DNA of 11,080 nucleotides from an uncultured Clostridia bacterium (GTDB lineage: Bacteria; Bacillota; Clostridia; Lachnospirales; Lachnospiraceae). The stretch covers positions 1 through 11,080 of the forward strand of contig CAMJIC010000068.1 of NCBI GenBank assembly GCA_946405675.1. The letters are read 5' to 3'. The position numbers and the translations under genes were made by a program. The notes below the pieces were generated by a model that was not told where the DNA came from, did no database searches, and was given only the letters and a program-made list of their open reading frames with translations. Below are positions 1 to 6,559 of the stretch, one piece after another. The stretch's first letter is position 1. Each line of letters opens with the position of its first letter.

Positions 1-168
1 CGCGATCATATATTCCCTTGCCCACGGAACCAGCGCCCACCAGCCCTTCAGGCCGGATTTTTTCAGGATCCTCCAGACTCCTGCCATATACAGGATCCGA
101 ATGACAATCTGATACCACGAGCTGTCTCCAAAATAAACACTGAGTAACACTCTCAAGAACACATTCAT
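1..168 (-). CDS. N-terminal fragment of a small membrane protein (DUF5684-like)
   Basis: An open frame of 56 codons starts at ATG 168-166 and runs off the left edge, so the C-terminus is missing. A good Shine-Dalgarno (AGGGTGG) lies five bases upstream. The translation begins MNVFLRVLLSVYFGDSSW, followed by a hydrophobic stretch (about residues 20-33) and then GVWRILKKSGLKGWWALVPW. This layout, a membrane segment followed by W-x-I-x-x-K-(A/S)-G-x-x-G-W-x-x-L-(I/V)-P, resembles the small integral membrane proteins grouped as DUF5684 and the N-terminal anchors of some larger Firmicutes proteins. Function is unknown. It follows the beta-mannosidase gene by 275 bp and has no obvious link to sugar use. 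A second open frame over the same DNA (from 193) gives an implausible peptide. The reality of the gene is fairly secure; the family name is a pattern-based guess. Confidence 0.6.
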   Translation of the reverse strand, partial: MNVFLRVLLSVYFGDSSWYQIVIRILYMAGVWRILKKSGLKGWWALVPWAREYMIA

Positions 169-238
169 ACGACCACCCTGCATTTCCTTTCATTGTTGCT
201 GCATACGCAGGAACGCTCTCTATGTTTTCCCGCGGCTG

Positions 239-328
239 TCATGTTTTTTCTTTCGAGATGTGCCCATGGAGAATGGACAGGAGTGGAACGGGACACGACT
301 CATTCCTTATGCCTGCCATCATACGCAT
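239..328 (-). CDS. Possible 29-codon small ORF upstream of the DUF5684-like gene
   Basis: ATG at 328-326 opens a 29-codon frame ending in TGA at 241-239. It is preceded by GAGGAGGTGG, whose AGGAGG core ends 11 bases before the ATG. The peptide starts MRMMAGIRNESC and ends HGHISKEKT; it matches no family I recognise. It lies between the putative promoter region and the gene starting at 168, so it could be a leader peptide, a real microprotein, or chance. Only the strong Shine-Dalgarno argues for it. Confidence 0.2.
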   Translation of the reverse strand: MRMMAGIRNESCPVPLLSILHGHISKEKT

Positions 329-363
329 CTGCAACCCCACCTCCTCACGGCTTTTTGTCTTCA

Positions 364-400
364 TGTATAATCAAATATAGTCAAATTGTATCATAATACG
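364..400 (-). promoter_or_regulatory. AT-rich region with 10-bp-phased repeats, probable promoter/operator
   Basis: Three consecutive decamers at 371, 381 and 391 on the plus strand all begin TCA (TCAAATATAG, TCAAATTGTA, TCATAATACG), placing them on one face of the helix. This is the most AT-rich stretch of the window and lies upstream of the gene starting at 168. On the minus strand TATACA (369-364) could serve as a -10; 17 bp further upstream is only GATACA (392-387), a poor -35, and a TTGACT (384-379) is badly spaced. A regulated promoter is plausible; the exact hexamers are uncertain. Confidence 0.25.
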
Positions 401-418
401 CTGATATTCGCAATCACA

Positions 419-431
419 TCATTACTATTCA
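419..431. repeat. 13-bp direct repeat, copy 1 (after the beta-mannosidase gene)
   Basis: TCATTACTATTCA occurs here, just past the 3' end of the beta-mannosidase gene, and again at 3173-3185 just upstream of the same gene, in the same orientation. It reads TGAATAGTAATGA on the coding (minus) strand. Both copies sit in short non-coding gaps upstream of a start codon, so a shared regulatory site is possible. Confidence 0.4.
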
Positions 432-443
432 CGAAACGAATGC

Positions 444-3149
444 TCAGCGAATATCAAACACACTGCGTACGCGCAGATGGTCCGGTTTTCCTTCCAGGAT
501 CTTCACTGTCCGTTCCCCGGCTTCGAGATCGAAGAAGTTGTCGTCCGTGTGGATATATCCATCTTCTGAATAGATCTCCACATACCTTGCGTATGCCTGA
601 GCGCTGACGGTCACTTCATCCGGGCCTGGCCCGGCGGAAACTGACAGCTTTGGATCTGCAAAGCGATAGTGCTTTGGCGCTGTGAACAGGACACTGCCCA
701 TACCTGAGAAGCCGGCATTCCCGGAGAGCCTGTATGTCAGATGTACCTGCCTGGGGTCATACGCCGAGAAATCCAGCTCTTTGCACCACTGCGTCGAGAA
801 GGGCGGTACATTCACCGGGAATGTACCGCTTTCGATCACGGTGCTGTCCGGCAGGCGCAGTTCCCAGACCACCTCACCTTTCACAGGATCCCAGGTCTCA
901 TTCGAGACATTGAGGCGCGCACGGCTGATCTGTGCATACGTTCCGTTTTCTCCGGCACAAGGCTGCGTGATGCAGGTCTCCCCGCGGGACACCATGCTGT
1001 CTTCTTCACAGCTGAGCAGCACCGGCGCGAAGAAGCGCTCAGCCGCGTAATGCAATGCTTTCCACCGCTGGAAATAGTCCACGCTGGCCCAGGATGCCAC
1101 AGGCCAGATGTCGTTCAGCTGCCAGTAAACGGCACCCATGCAGCGCTGGTTGTCCCGGTTCCTGCGCAGGTGCTCCACGCCATACCGGATGGCATCTGCC
1201 TGAAGCAGCTGCGACGCATACAGCAAGGTTTCAAAGTTCCCAGGGTACAGGTAAGTTGCCGACAGGTACTGAAGGATCTTCCCATTCGCGCCGGAATTTC
1301 GCTGATGCATTTCCATCACATAGGAAAAGATGTTCCGGTCTCCCTCTTCCGTGAAGCTTCTCACCGTTTCCATACACGGGAAAGACTGGAAACCGAATTC
1401 AGACATATACCGGAAGTGATACTTACGATATTCGGTAAATGGAACGCCCGCATGCCAGACTGCCCAGAAGTGGACGTCTCCGCGGTTCGGATCCTGAGGC
1501 ATGTCAAAATGCCCGCCTGAGGATGGCGAGGATGGCCAGTAGAATGCATCCGGGTCTTCCTTCTTCACGATCCCGGGAATGATGAATTCGTTCTGGATCA
1601 GATAATCCGACGCGGTGAGGTCATTGCCATCATATGCCCGCTCCAGGGCAAACTGCTCCATCTCGTTGTTGCCGCACCAGATGCCAAGGGATGGATGATG
1701 CCGGATGCGGCGCACATTCTGGGTGATCTCGGTACGGATGAGTGCAGCAAATTCATCCGTCAGCCTGTAGTTGGCGCAGGCAAACATCATGTCCTGCCAC
1801 ACCACAAGGCCCATCTCATCACACAGATCAAAGAACCAGTCCGCAGGATAGAATCCGCCTCCCCAGACCCGGATCACGTTAAAATGCGCCTGAACGCACA
1901 TTTCCAGAAGCCGGGCGGTCCGCTCCATGTTCATGCGGGAAAGGATGTTGTCCTCGGGGATATAGTCAGCACCCATCGAAAACACGCACTGACCGTTCAC
2001 CTCCATCGCGAAGGATTCCCCCCATTCATCCTGGTCGCGGCGCATGGTGAGGGTGCGCAGGCCAATACGGCGGGTCACTGTTTCGGCAGCACGCGCTTCA
2101 TTACGTGCATCTGCCCGTGAATCTGCCCGTGCGTCTTTCCGTGCATCTGTGCCATTACCGGCCGTTTCTTTCAAAGCCGCGCAGTCTGGCTCCACGCAGC
2201 GGTCAGGCTCCATCAGCGATGCCTTCACCTCATACAGCGCCTGGTCTCCCAGCCCGTTGGGCCACCACAGCTTTGGATTCTCGATCCGGAAAGGCTTTCC
2301 GTTCTTCAGGACAGCTTCTGTTTTATCCGGCCCTGCCAGGGTGATCTCCACAGGCAAGTCCCCGCTCTGCACAACCTCAACTGTCAGATCGACGCAGATC
2401 CTTCCTTCTCTTGCCGCGCAGGCATGCTCCGGATCACCGGCGGCTGCCCTTGCATCTTCTTTGATCAGGTGCCGCTGCCGGATCTTCACCTCTTCGATCC
2501 GGGACTGATTCCATCCAAGCAGGGTGACATCCCTCCAGATGCCGCCGTCGGGAAGACGGGGACCCCAGTCCCATCCGAACATGCAATGGGCTTTGCGCAG
2601 GTGGGGGAATCCGCGCATGCATTCATCCGATCCGCCAAGATGATACCGCTCATCCGCCTCCCGGATAAAACGTGTCGGGGAAAAAATCGTGACAGACAAT
2701 TCATTTTCACCGGGACGCAGAATCCCGCAAACATCAAACTCCCATGAGATGTGCATGTTGTCTGTCCGCCCCAGCACCTGGCCGTTCAGGCATACCTCCG
2801 ACAACGTATCGATTCCATCAAACCTGAGAACCTGATGCGCACAGGAGAGGATGCCATCCGCCGGAATAAAAGTTCTGAAGAAGATATAATCCTGATCCAT
2901 GCGCTTCAAAGCATCCAGTTCATTGTCCCGGTAGTATGGATCATCCATCCTCCCCGCATCAAGCAGAAATGAGTAAACAGAACCTGGTATGGTTCCCTCT
3001 GTCCATGCATGTCTTCCATCCTGCGTGCGCTTTCCTTCCGTCTCCCTGAGGCATGTGCCCCCTGTCCCCGGGCTGCCGGTACCCTGCTCCGGGGTGCCAT
3101 CCCTGCTGCCGGCCATAAGCCACCGGCCATTTAAGCTGTAATGTATCAT
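444..3149 (-). CDS. GH2 family beta-mannosidase, cytoplasmic (901 aa)
   Basis: Glycoside hydrolase family 2, expected to remove terminal beta-mannosyl residues from the non-reducing end of oligosaccharides. Start chosen at 3149 (MIHYSLNGRW) because GAGGGAGG ends eight bases upstream; the frame opens nine codons earlier without such a site. Visible order: N-terminal sugar-binding domain (to about 215) with the beta-mannosidase hallmark RKAHCMFGWDWGP near 185; Ig-like domain with WWPNGLG near 295; TIM barrel from about 375 with RVWGGGFYP; acid/base Glu496 in WCGNNE; nucleophile Glu584 in SEFGFQSFP; YWQLNDIWP near 675; C-terminal beta domains. No signal peptide, so substrates must be imported. 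Longer than the usual 820-860 residues owing to low-complexity inserts, clearest at about 15-49, 228-249 and 313-356. It is separated from the GH3 gene by a terminator. Family is certain; mannoside specificity is very likely from the motifs. Confidence 0.93.
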   Translation of the reverse strand: MIHYSLNGRWLMAGSRDGTPEQGTGSPGTGGTCLRETEGKRTQDGRHAWTEGTIPGSVYSFLLDAGRMDDPYYRDNELDALKRMDQDYIFFRTFIPADGILSCAHQVLRFDGIDTLSEVCLNGQVLGRTDNMHISWEFDVCGILRPGENELSVTIFSPTRFIREADERYHLGGSDECMRGFPHLRKAHCMFGWDWGPRLPDGGIWRDVTLLGWNQSRIEEVKIRQRHLIKEDARAAAGDPEHACAAREGRICVDLTVEVVQSGDLPVEITLAGPDKTEAVLKNGKPFRIENPKLWWPNGLGDQALYEVKASLMEPDRCVEPDCAALKETAGNGTDARKDARADSRADARNEARAAETVTRRIGLRTLTMRRDQDEWGESFAMEVNGQCVFSMGADYIPEDNILSRMNMERTARLLEMCVQAHFNVIRVWGGGFYPADWFFDLCDEMGLVVWQDMMFACANYRLTDEFAALIRTEITQNVRRIRHHPSLGIWCGNNEMEQFALERAYDGNDLTASDYLIQNEFIIPGIVKKEDPDAFYWPSSPSSGGHFDMPQDPNRGDVHFWAVWHAGVPFTEYRKYHFRYMSEFGFQSFPCMETVRSFTEEGDRNIFSYVMEMHQRNSGANGKILQYLSATYLYPGNFETLLYASQLLQADAIRYGVEHLRRNRDNQRCMGAVYWQLNDIWPVASWASVDYFQRWKALHYAAERFFAPVLLSCEEDSMVSRGETCITQPCAGENGTYAQISRARLNVSNETWDPVKGEVVWELRLPDSTVIESGTFPVNVPPFSTQWCKELDFSAYDPRQVHLTYRLSGNAGFSGMGSVLFTAPKHYRFADPKLSVSAGPGPDEVTVSAQAYARYVEIYSEDGYIHTDDNFFDLEAGERTVKILEGKPDHLRVRSVFDIR
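2092..2151. repeat. Degenerate 12-bp tandem repeat inside the beta-mannosidase gene (5 units)
   Basis: Five in-frame 12-bp units at 2092, 2104, 2116, 2128 and 2140; the clearest are CGTGCATCTGCC (2104) and CGTGAATCTGCC (2116). On the coding strand each unit encodes a tetrapeptide: TDAR, KDAR, ADSR, ADAR, NEAR. It builds a charged low-complexity insert between the Ig-like domain and the conserved strand RRIGLRTL that precedes the TIM barrel. A 12-bp unit keeps frame, so copy number could change without breaking the enzyme. Confidence 0.8.
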
Positions 3150-3172
3150 ATGTATGACCTCCCTCTGAAAAC

Positions 3173-3185
3173 TCATTACTATTCA
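3173..3185. repeat. 13-bp direct repeat, copy 2 (upstream of the beta-mannosidase gene)
   Basis: Second exact copy of TCATTACTATTCA (see 419-431). It lies between the GH3 terminator and the beta-mannosidase Shine-Dalgarno, overlapping the candidate -10 hexamer at 3186-3181. Confidence 0.4.
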
Positions 3186-3209
3186 ATGCATAAAAACAGG
3201 AAGCGGCAA
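3181..3209 (-). promoter_or_regulatory. Candidate sigma-A promoter for the beta-mannosidase gene
   Basis: On the minus strand TTGCCG (3209-3204) and TTGAAT (3186-3181) are separated by exactly 17 bp; each matches 4 of 6 consensus bases. Transcription would start about 25 bases before the GH2 start codon. The -35 falls inside the terminator stem of the preceding gene. A terminator just upstream makes some promoter here likely; this particular assignment is tentative. Confidence 0.25.
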
Positions 3210-3231
3210 AAGATACTTTCACCGCTTCCTG
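3192..3231 (-). terminator. Rho-independent terminator after the GH3 gene
   Basis: On the minus strand a perfect 10-bp stem, CAGGAAGCGG (3231-3222) with CCGCTTCCTG (3206-3197), is followed at once by TTTTT (3196-3192). The interior TGAAAG / CTTTTG can continue the stem with two G-U pairs around a three-base loop, giving up to 16 pairs. It lies about 40 bases past the GH3 stop codon, so the beta-mannosidase gene is a separate unit or depends on read-through. Confidence 0.9.
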
Positions 3232-3269
3232 CGCCGGATCTTCACCGTTTCGGGAGCGAGAGAAGCTCC

Positions 3270-5633
3270 TTACGAATGCATTTTCTTTATGATCGACAGC
3301 AGATCTTCATAAGACACCGCGCCCTCGCCAAAGCTCAGCACCCCGCGCAGGGGCATGTACTGAAGCATGGCTTCCATCATATTGTCCGTGATCGCTTCCG
3401 ATGCAGCACTTCTTTCTTTTGCTGCGCTGTCTTCCTTACTCCTGGCTGCATCACTGCCGCCCGTGGCAGCATCCTGGGATGTACCTGTATCGTCCGGCGC
3501 ATCCTTCTCTTCAGTGCTGCCTCCCAGCACCGCCTTCATCCGCCCCAGCAAGGGAGCCAATGCCTCCATCGCCGCAGGATTCTTCTTCAGATCCATGAAA
3601 ATGGTGTCCGGAGTGACCGGTTCCACAAAGTCTTCCTTCGTCCCTTCCACCAGAAGGCCCGCTGTCAGGACGATGTCACGGCTGCTTCTGCCAATCTGAA
3701 TGTGGTATGTACCGCTCTTGACGAACCAGTCCTTCAGCCTGATATTCCAGTATGAAAATGCCCTTGCGTCAAGCCCGAAGGTGACGGTCTTTGTCTCTCC
3801 CGGCTCCAGGAATACCTTCTCAAATCCCTTCAGTTCCCGCACCGGCCGGAAGAGGTCGCTCTCAGGCGCGCCCACATACAGCTGCACCACCTCGGCTCCC
3901 GCCCGGTCGCCGGTATTCGTGACATCCACGCTCACCTTCACCGTCTCCTGATCCGTGATCTTTCCCTTGTCCAGGAGCAGGTTGCTGTAGCGGAAGGTGG
4001 TATAGCTCAGACCATAGCCGAAGGGGAAACGCACCTTCATTTTTTTACGGTCATAGTAACGGTATCCGACAAAAATGCCTTCATTGTATACTGCCGTATT
4101 TCCTTCCCCGCCGTAGGACAGCCAGGACGGGTTGTCCTCCAGCTGAATGGGAAATGTTTCCGGCAGACGTCCGCATGGGTTGACAGCCCCCCACAGAACC
4201 GCCTTTGTCGCAGCGCCAACCGCCTGCCCGCCAAGATATCCCTCGATCACACCCTTCACATCATCGATCCAGGGCATCTCGACAGGAGCGCCATTGTAGA
4301 GCACCACGATGGTGTTCGGGTTGGCGGCAGCCACACGGCGAATCAGCTCATTCTGGCAGCGAGGCAGGCGCATGTGCGTGCGGTCATAGCCTTCACTTTC
4401 AAAAGAATCCGGAAGTCCCGCGACGATCACAACCTTGTCCGAATTGACTGCGACAAGCGCCGCGTTCCTGATCATCTCCTCGTTTGGCTCTTCCGTATCC
4501 GTCCCGTAACCCTCTGAGTAAATGACATTGCCGTCCAGCCCGATGGCATCCATCAGGCTCTCTACCCGGAAGCTGTTGATATGGGAACTTCCGCCGCCCT
4601 GGTAGCGCGGGGCACGGGCAAACTGCCCGATGACTGCAACTCTTTCATGTTTGCCAAGGGGAAGAACATGGTCCTTGTTTTTCAGCAGCACCATGCACTG
4701 CGCGGCGATGTCTGCCGCCAGGGCATGCTGCGCTTCCATATCCCAGGGCGTATCGCTTCTACGGTTCGCAATATATCGATCTACAATCCGCAGGATCCGT
4801 TCCACCGCCAGGTCCACATCCTTCTCATCCAGGATCCCTGCACGGACGGCCTCCACAATCCGGCGGTCATTCGTCCCGCCGCTTGATGGCATCTCCAGAT
4901 CAAGGCCAGCATGGACTCCCTTCACACGGTCGCTCACAGCCCCCCAGTCACTCATGACATAACCGTCAAATCCCCATTCATCACGCAGCACCTGAGTCAG
5001 AAGCCAATGATTCTGGGACGCGTACTCTCCATTGACCTTGTTGTAGGAACACATGAGTGTCCACGGCTTTGCCTTCCTGACAACCGTCTCGAACGCAGAG
5101 AGGTAAATCTCACGCATCGTCCGCTCATCCACCACGCTGTCTGAGGACATCCTCCTGTGCTCCTGGGAGTTCGCGGCAAAGTGCTTGACGCTTGTCCCCA
5201 CGTTTTTGCTCTGGACGCCCTGGACAAATGAGGAGGCCAGCTCTCCGGCAAGATACGGATCTTCACTGAAATACTCAAAATTACGCCCGCACAGCGGCGA
5301 TCGCTTGATGTTGATCGCCGGCCCCAGGATCACGCTGATGTCCTCATGCTGGCAGGCATCTCCGATGGCCTCGCCCGAACGCCTGAGCAGGCTGCGGTCA
5401 AAGCTCGCCGCCGTGGCGCAGGCCGCCGGAAAACAGACCGCCTTGATACTCTCATTGATCCCCAGATGATCCGCCTCATCCGCCTGCTTTCGCAGTCCGT
5501 GAGGGCCGTCCGAAACCATCGTCCGGGGAATCCCCAGACGCTCCACCGCTTTTGTATGCCAGAAATCATCCCCCGACAAAAGCGATGCTTTCTCCTCAAG
5601 TGTCATTTCTGCGATGAGTTTTTGAATGTCCAT
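3270..5633 (-). CDS. GH3 family beta-glucosidase-type exo-glycosidase (787 aa)
   Basis: Glycoside hydrolase family 3, expected to release glucose (or a related sugar) from the non-reducing end of imported beta-linked oligosaccharides. Start at 5633 (MDIQKLIAEM), with AAGGAAAG about six bases upstream; in-frame starts further up lack such a site. Visible order: N-terminal barrel with VSDGPHGLR (about 40), SVKHF (Lys150, His151) and the nucleophile Asp229 in GYVMSDWGAV; alpha/beta sandwich from about 315, with the expected acid/base Glu in ESEGYDR (Glu412 or Glu414); fibronectin-III-like domain (about 565-660). The C-terminal extension has a low-complexity Ala/Ser/Asp/Lys linker (about 704-747) before a conserved-looking tail with MPLRGVLSF. 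No PA14 insert and no signal peptide, so it is cytoplasmic. It starts 47 bp after the second ATPase gene and ends at a strong terminator, so it is probably the last gene of the transporter operon. Family is certain; substrate could be gluco-, xylo- or mixed. Confidence 0.93.
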   Translation of the reverse strand: MDIQKLIAEMTLEEKASLLSGDDFWHTKAVERLGIPRTMVSDGPHGLRKQADEADHLGINESIKAVCFPAACATAASFDRSLLRRSGEAIGDACQHEDISVILGPAINIKRSPLCGRNFEYFSEDPYLAGELASSFVQGVQSKNVGTSVKHFAANSQEHRRMSSDSVVDERTMREIYLSAFETVVRKAKPWTLMCSYNKVNGEYASQNHWLLTQVLRDEWGFDGYVMSDWGAVSDRVKGVHAGLDLEMPSSGGTNDRRIVEAVRAGILDEKDVDLAVERILRIVDRYIANRRSDTPWDMEAQHALAADIAAQCMVLLKNKDHVLPLGKHERVAVIGQFARAPRYQGGGSSHINSFRVESLMDAIGLDGNVIYSEGYGTDTEEPNEEMIRNAALVAVNSDKVVIVAGLPDSFESEGYDRTHMRLPRCQNELIRRVAAANPNTIVVLYNGAPVEMPWIDDVKGVIEGYLGGQAVGAATKAVLWGAVNPCGRLPETFPIQLEDNPSWLSYGGEGNTAVYNEGIFVGYRYYDRKKMKVRFPFGYGLSYTTFRYSNLLLDKGKITDQETVKVSVDVTNTGDRAGAEVVQLYVGAPESDLFRPVRELKGFEKVFLEPGETKTVTFGLDARAFSYWNIRLKDWFVKSGTYHIQIGRSSRDIVLTAGLLVEGTKEDFVEPVTPDTIFMDLKKNPAAMEALAPLLGRMKAVLGGSTEEKDAPDDTGTSQDAATGGSDAARSKEDSAAKERSAASEAITDNMMEAMLQYMPLRGVLSFGEGAVSYEDLLSIIKKMHS

Positions 5634-5680
5634 TATTTGCTTTCCTTTCATTGCTGGCACGGGTGTGACTTGTAATCCGG

Positions 5681-6559
5681 CTATCCTTCTACTGTGCTCA
5701 GGTCCCACGCTTCATGGATCTTCGGCACGTCACTGATCAGACGCTTCGTATATGGTGCCTTCGGTGAGAGGATGACCTCATCGGCACTGCCGTGCTCCAC
5801 GAACTTCCCATGCTCCATGATGTAGACCGTATCCGAGATGTAATAGGCAAGACCGATATCATGGGTGATGAATATAACCGTCATGCCGATCTCATCACGC
5901 AGGTTCAGCAGCATATCCAGGATCGTAGCCCTGGAACAGGCATCGATCATGGAGGTCGGCTCATCGGCAAGGAGGATGCGGGGCTTCAGCAGGAAAATGC
6001 GCGCGATCATCAGCCTCTGCATCTGCCCTCCGGACAGTTCAAAGGGATATTTGTTCGTCAGCTCCTCAAACTTCAGGTTCACGAAGCTGCAGGCCTGCGT
6101 CATCAGCTCCGTTTTCTTCTCCTTTGGAAGGTCCCGGCCGCCGGTCATCCGGATGCAGTCAAGCAGTACATCATCTATTTTATGAAAAACATTGAAGGAA
6201 GAAAAGGGATCCTGGAAAATCGCCTGTATATTTTTCCAGTACTGGCGTTTTTTTGCACGGGTGGAAATGTCCCTGGGCTTTCCTTCAAACCAGATCTCCC
6301 CATCCGACGTGGAAAGCAGTCCCAGAAGCATGCGGGAGAGCGTCGTCTTCCCGCTGCCGCTCTCTCCTACAATGCTGACCAGCTCTCCCTTACGGAATTC
6401 AAAGTCCACATGGTCAACCGCCGTCATCTGCCGCCTCCCGGTCCCGAAGACCCGGGTTACGCCTTTCCCGCTCAGGCACAAAGGATTTTGAGAGATATCC
6501 CTGCGCCTGTCGAGTGTGACTGTATTCTGATCCTTTGCATTATCCATCTTCACGTGCAT
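5681..6559 (-). CDS. Oligopeptide/oligosaccharide ABC transporter ATPase 2 (DppF/OppF type, 292 aa)
   Basis: Second ATPase of the importer, acting at the inner face of the membrane with the first. Visible motifs: Walker A GESGSGKTT (65-73), Q-loop Gln116, signature LSGGQMQR (175-182), Walker B ILLADE (195-200) and switch His233. The D-loop is SMID where most relatives read SALD. The protein stops soon after APYTKRLI and lacks the C-terminal cysteine region seen in its partner, so it is shorter than most OppF proteins. The start is ambiguous: AAGGAGG lies only three bases before ATG 6559 but nine before GTG 6553; either start overlaps the end of the previous gene (by 20 or 14 bp), implying translational coupling. 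The GH3 gene follows by 47 bp. Family is certain; substrate is inferred from neighbours. Confidence 0.93.
   Translation of the reverse strand: MHVKMDNAKDQNTVTLDRRRDISQNPLCLSGKGVTRVFGTGRRQMTAVDHVDFEFRKGELVSIVGESGSGKTTLSRMLLGLLSTSDGEIWFEGKPRDISTRAKKRQYWKNIQAIFQDPFSSFNVFHKIDDVLLDCIRMTGGRDLPKEKKTELMTQACSFVNLKFEELTNKYPFELSGGQMQRLMIARIFLLKPRILLADEPTSMIDACSRATILDMLLNLRDEIGMTVIFITHDIGLAYYISDTVYIMEHGKFVEHGSADEVILSPKAPYTKRLISDVPKIHEAWDLSTVEG

Noticed and set aside
1..193. Alternative minus-strand frame starting at ATG 193 over the left-edge gene
   Set aside because: It is open, but lacks a clear Shine-Dalgarno and gives an implausible peptide, while the frame from 168 encodes a coherent membrane-protein start with a good ribosome binding site.
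741..1520. Long plus-strand open frame (259 codons) antisense to the beta-mannosidase gene
   Set aside because: It lies wholly within a gene with intact catalytic motifs and its translation is rich in His/Arg/Pro without any recognisable domain; it is a shadow of G+C-biased codons.
3150..3176. Upstream start of the GH2 gene at 3176
   Set aside because: The nine extra codons cover the Shine-Dalgarno that serves the ATG at 3149.
5634..5708. Upstream in-frame start of the GH3 gene at 5708
   Set aside because: It would overlap the end of ATPase 2 and add a non-family N-terminus; a better-placed ribosome binding site precedes 5633, where family similarity begins.
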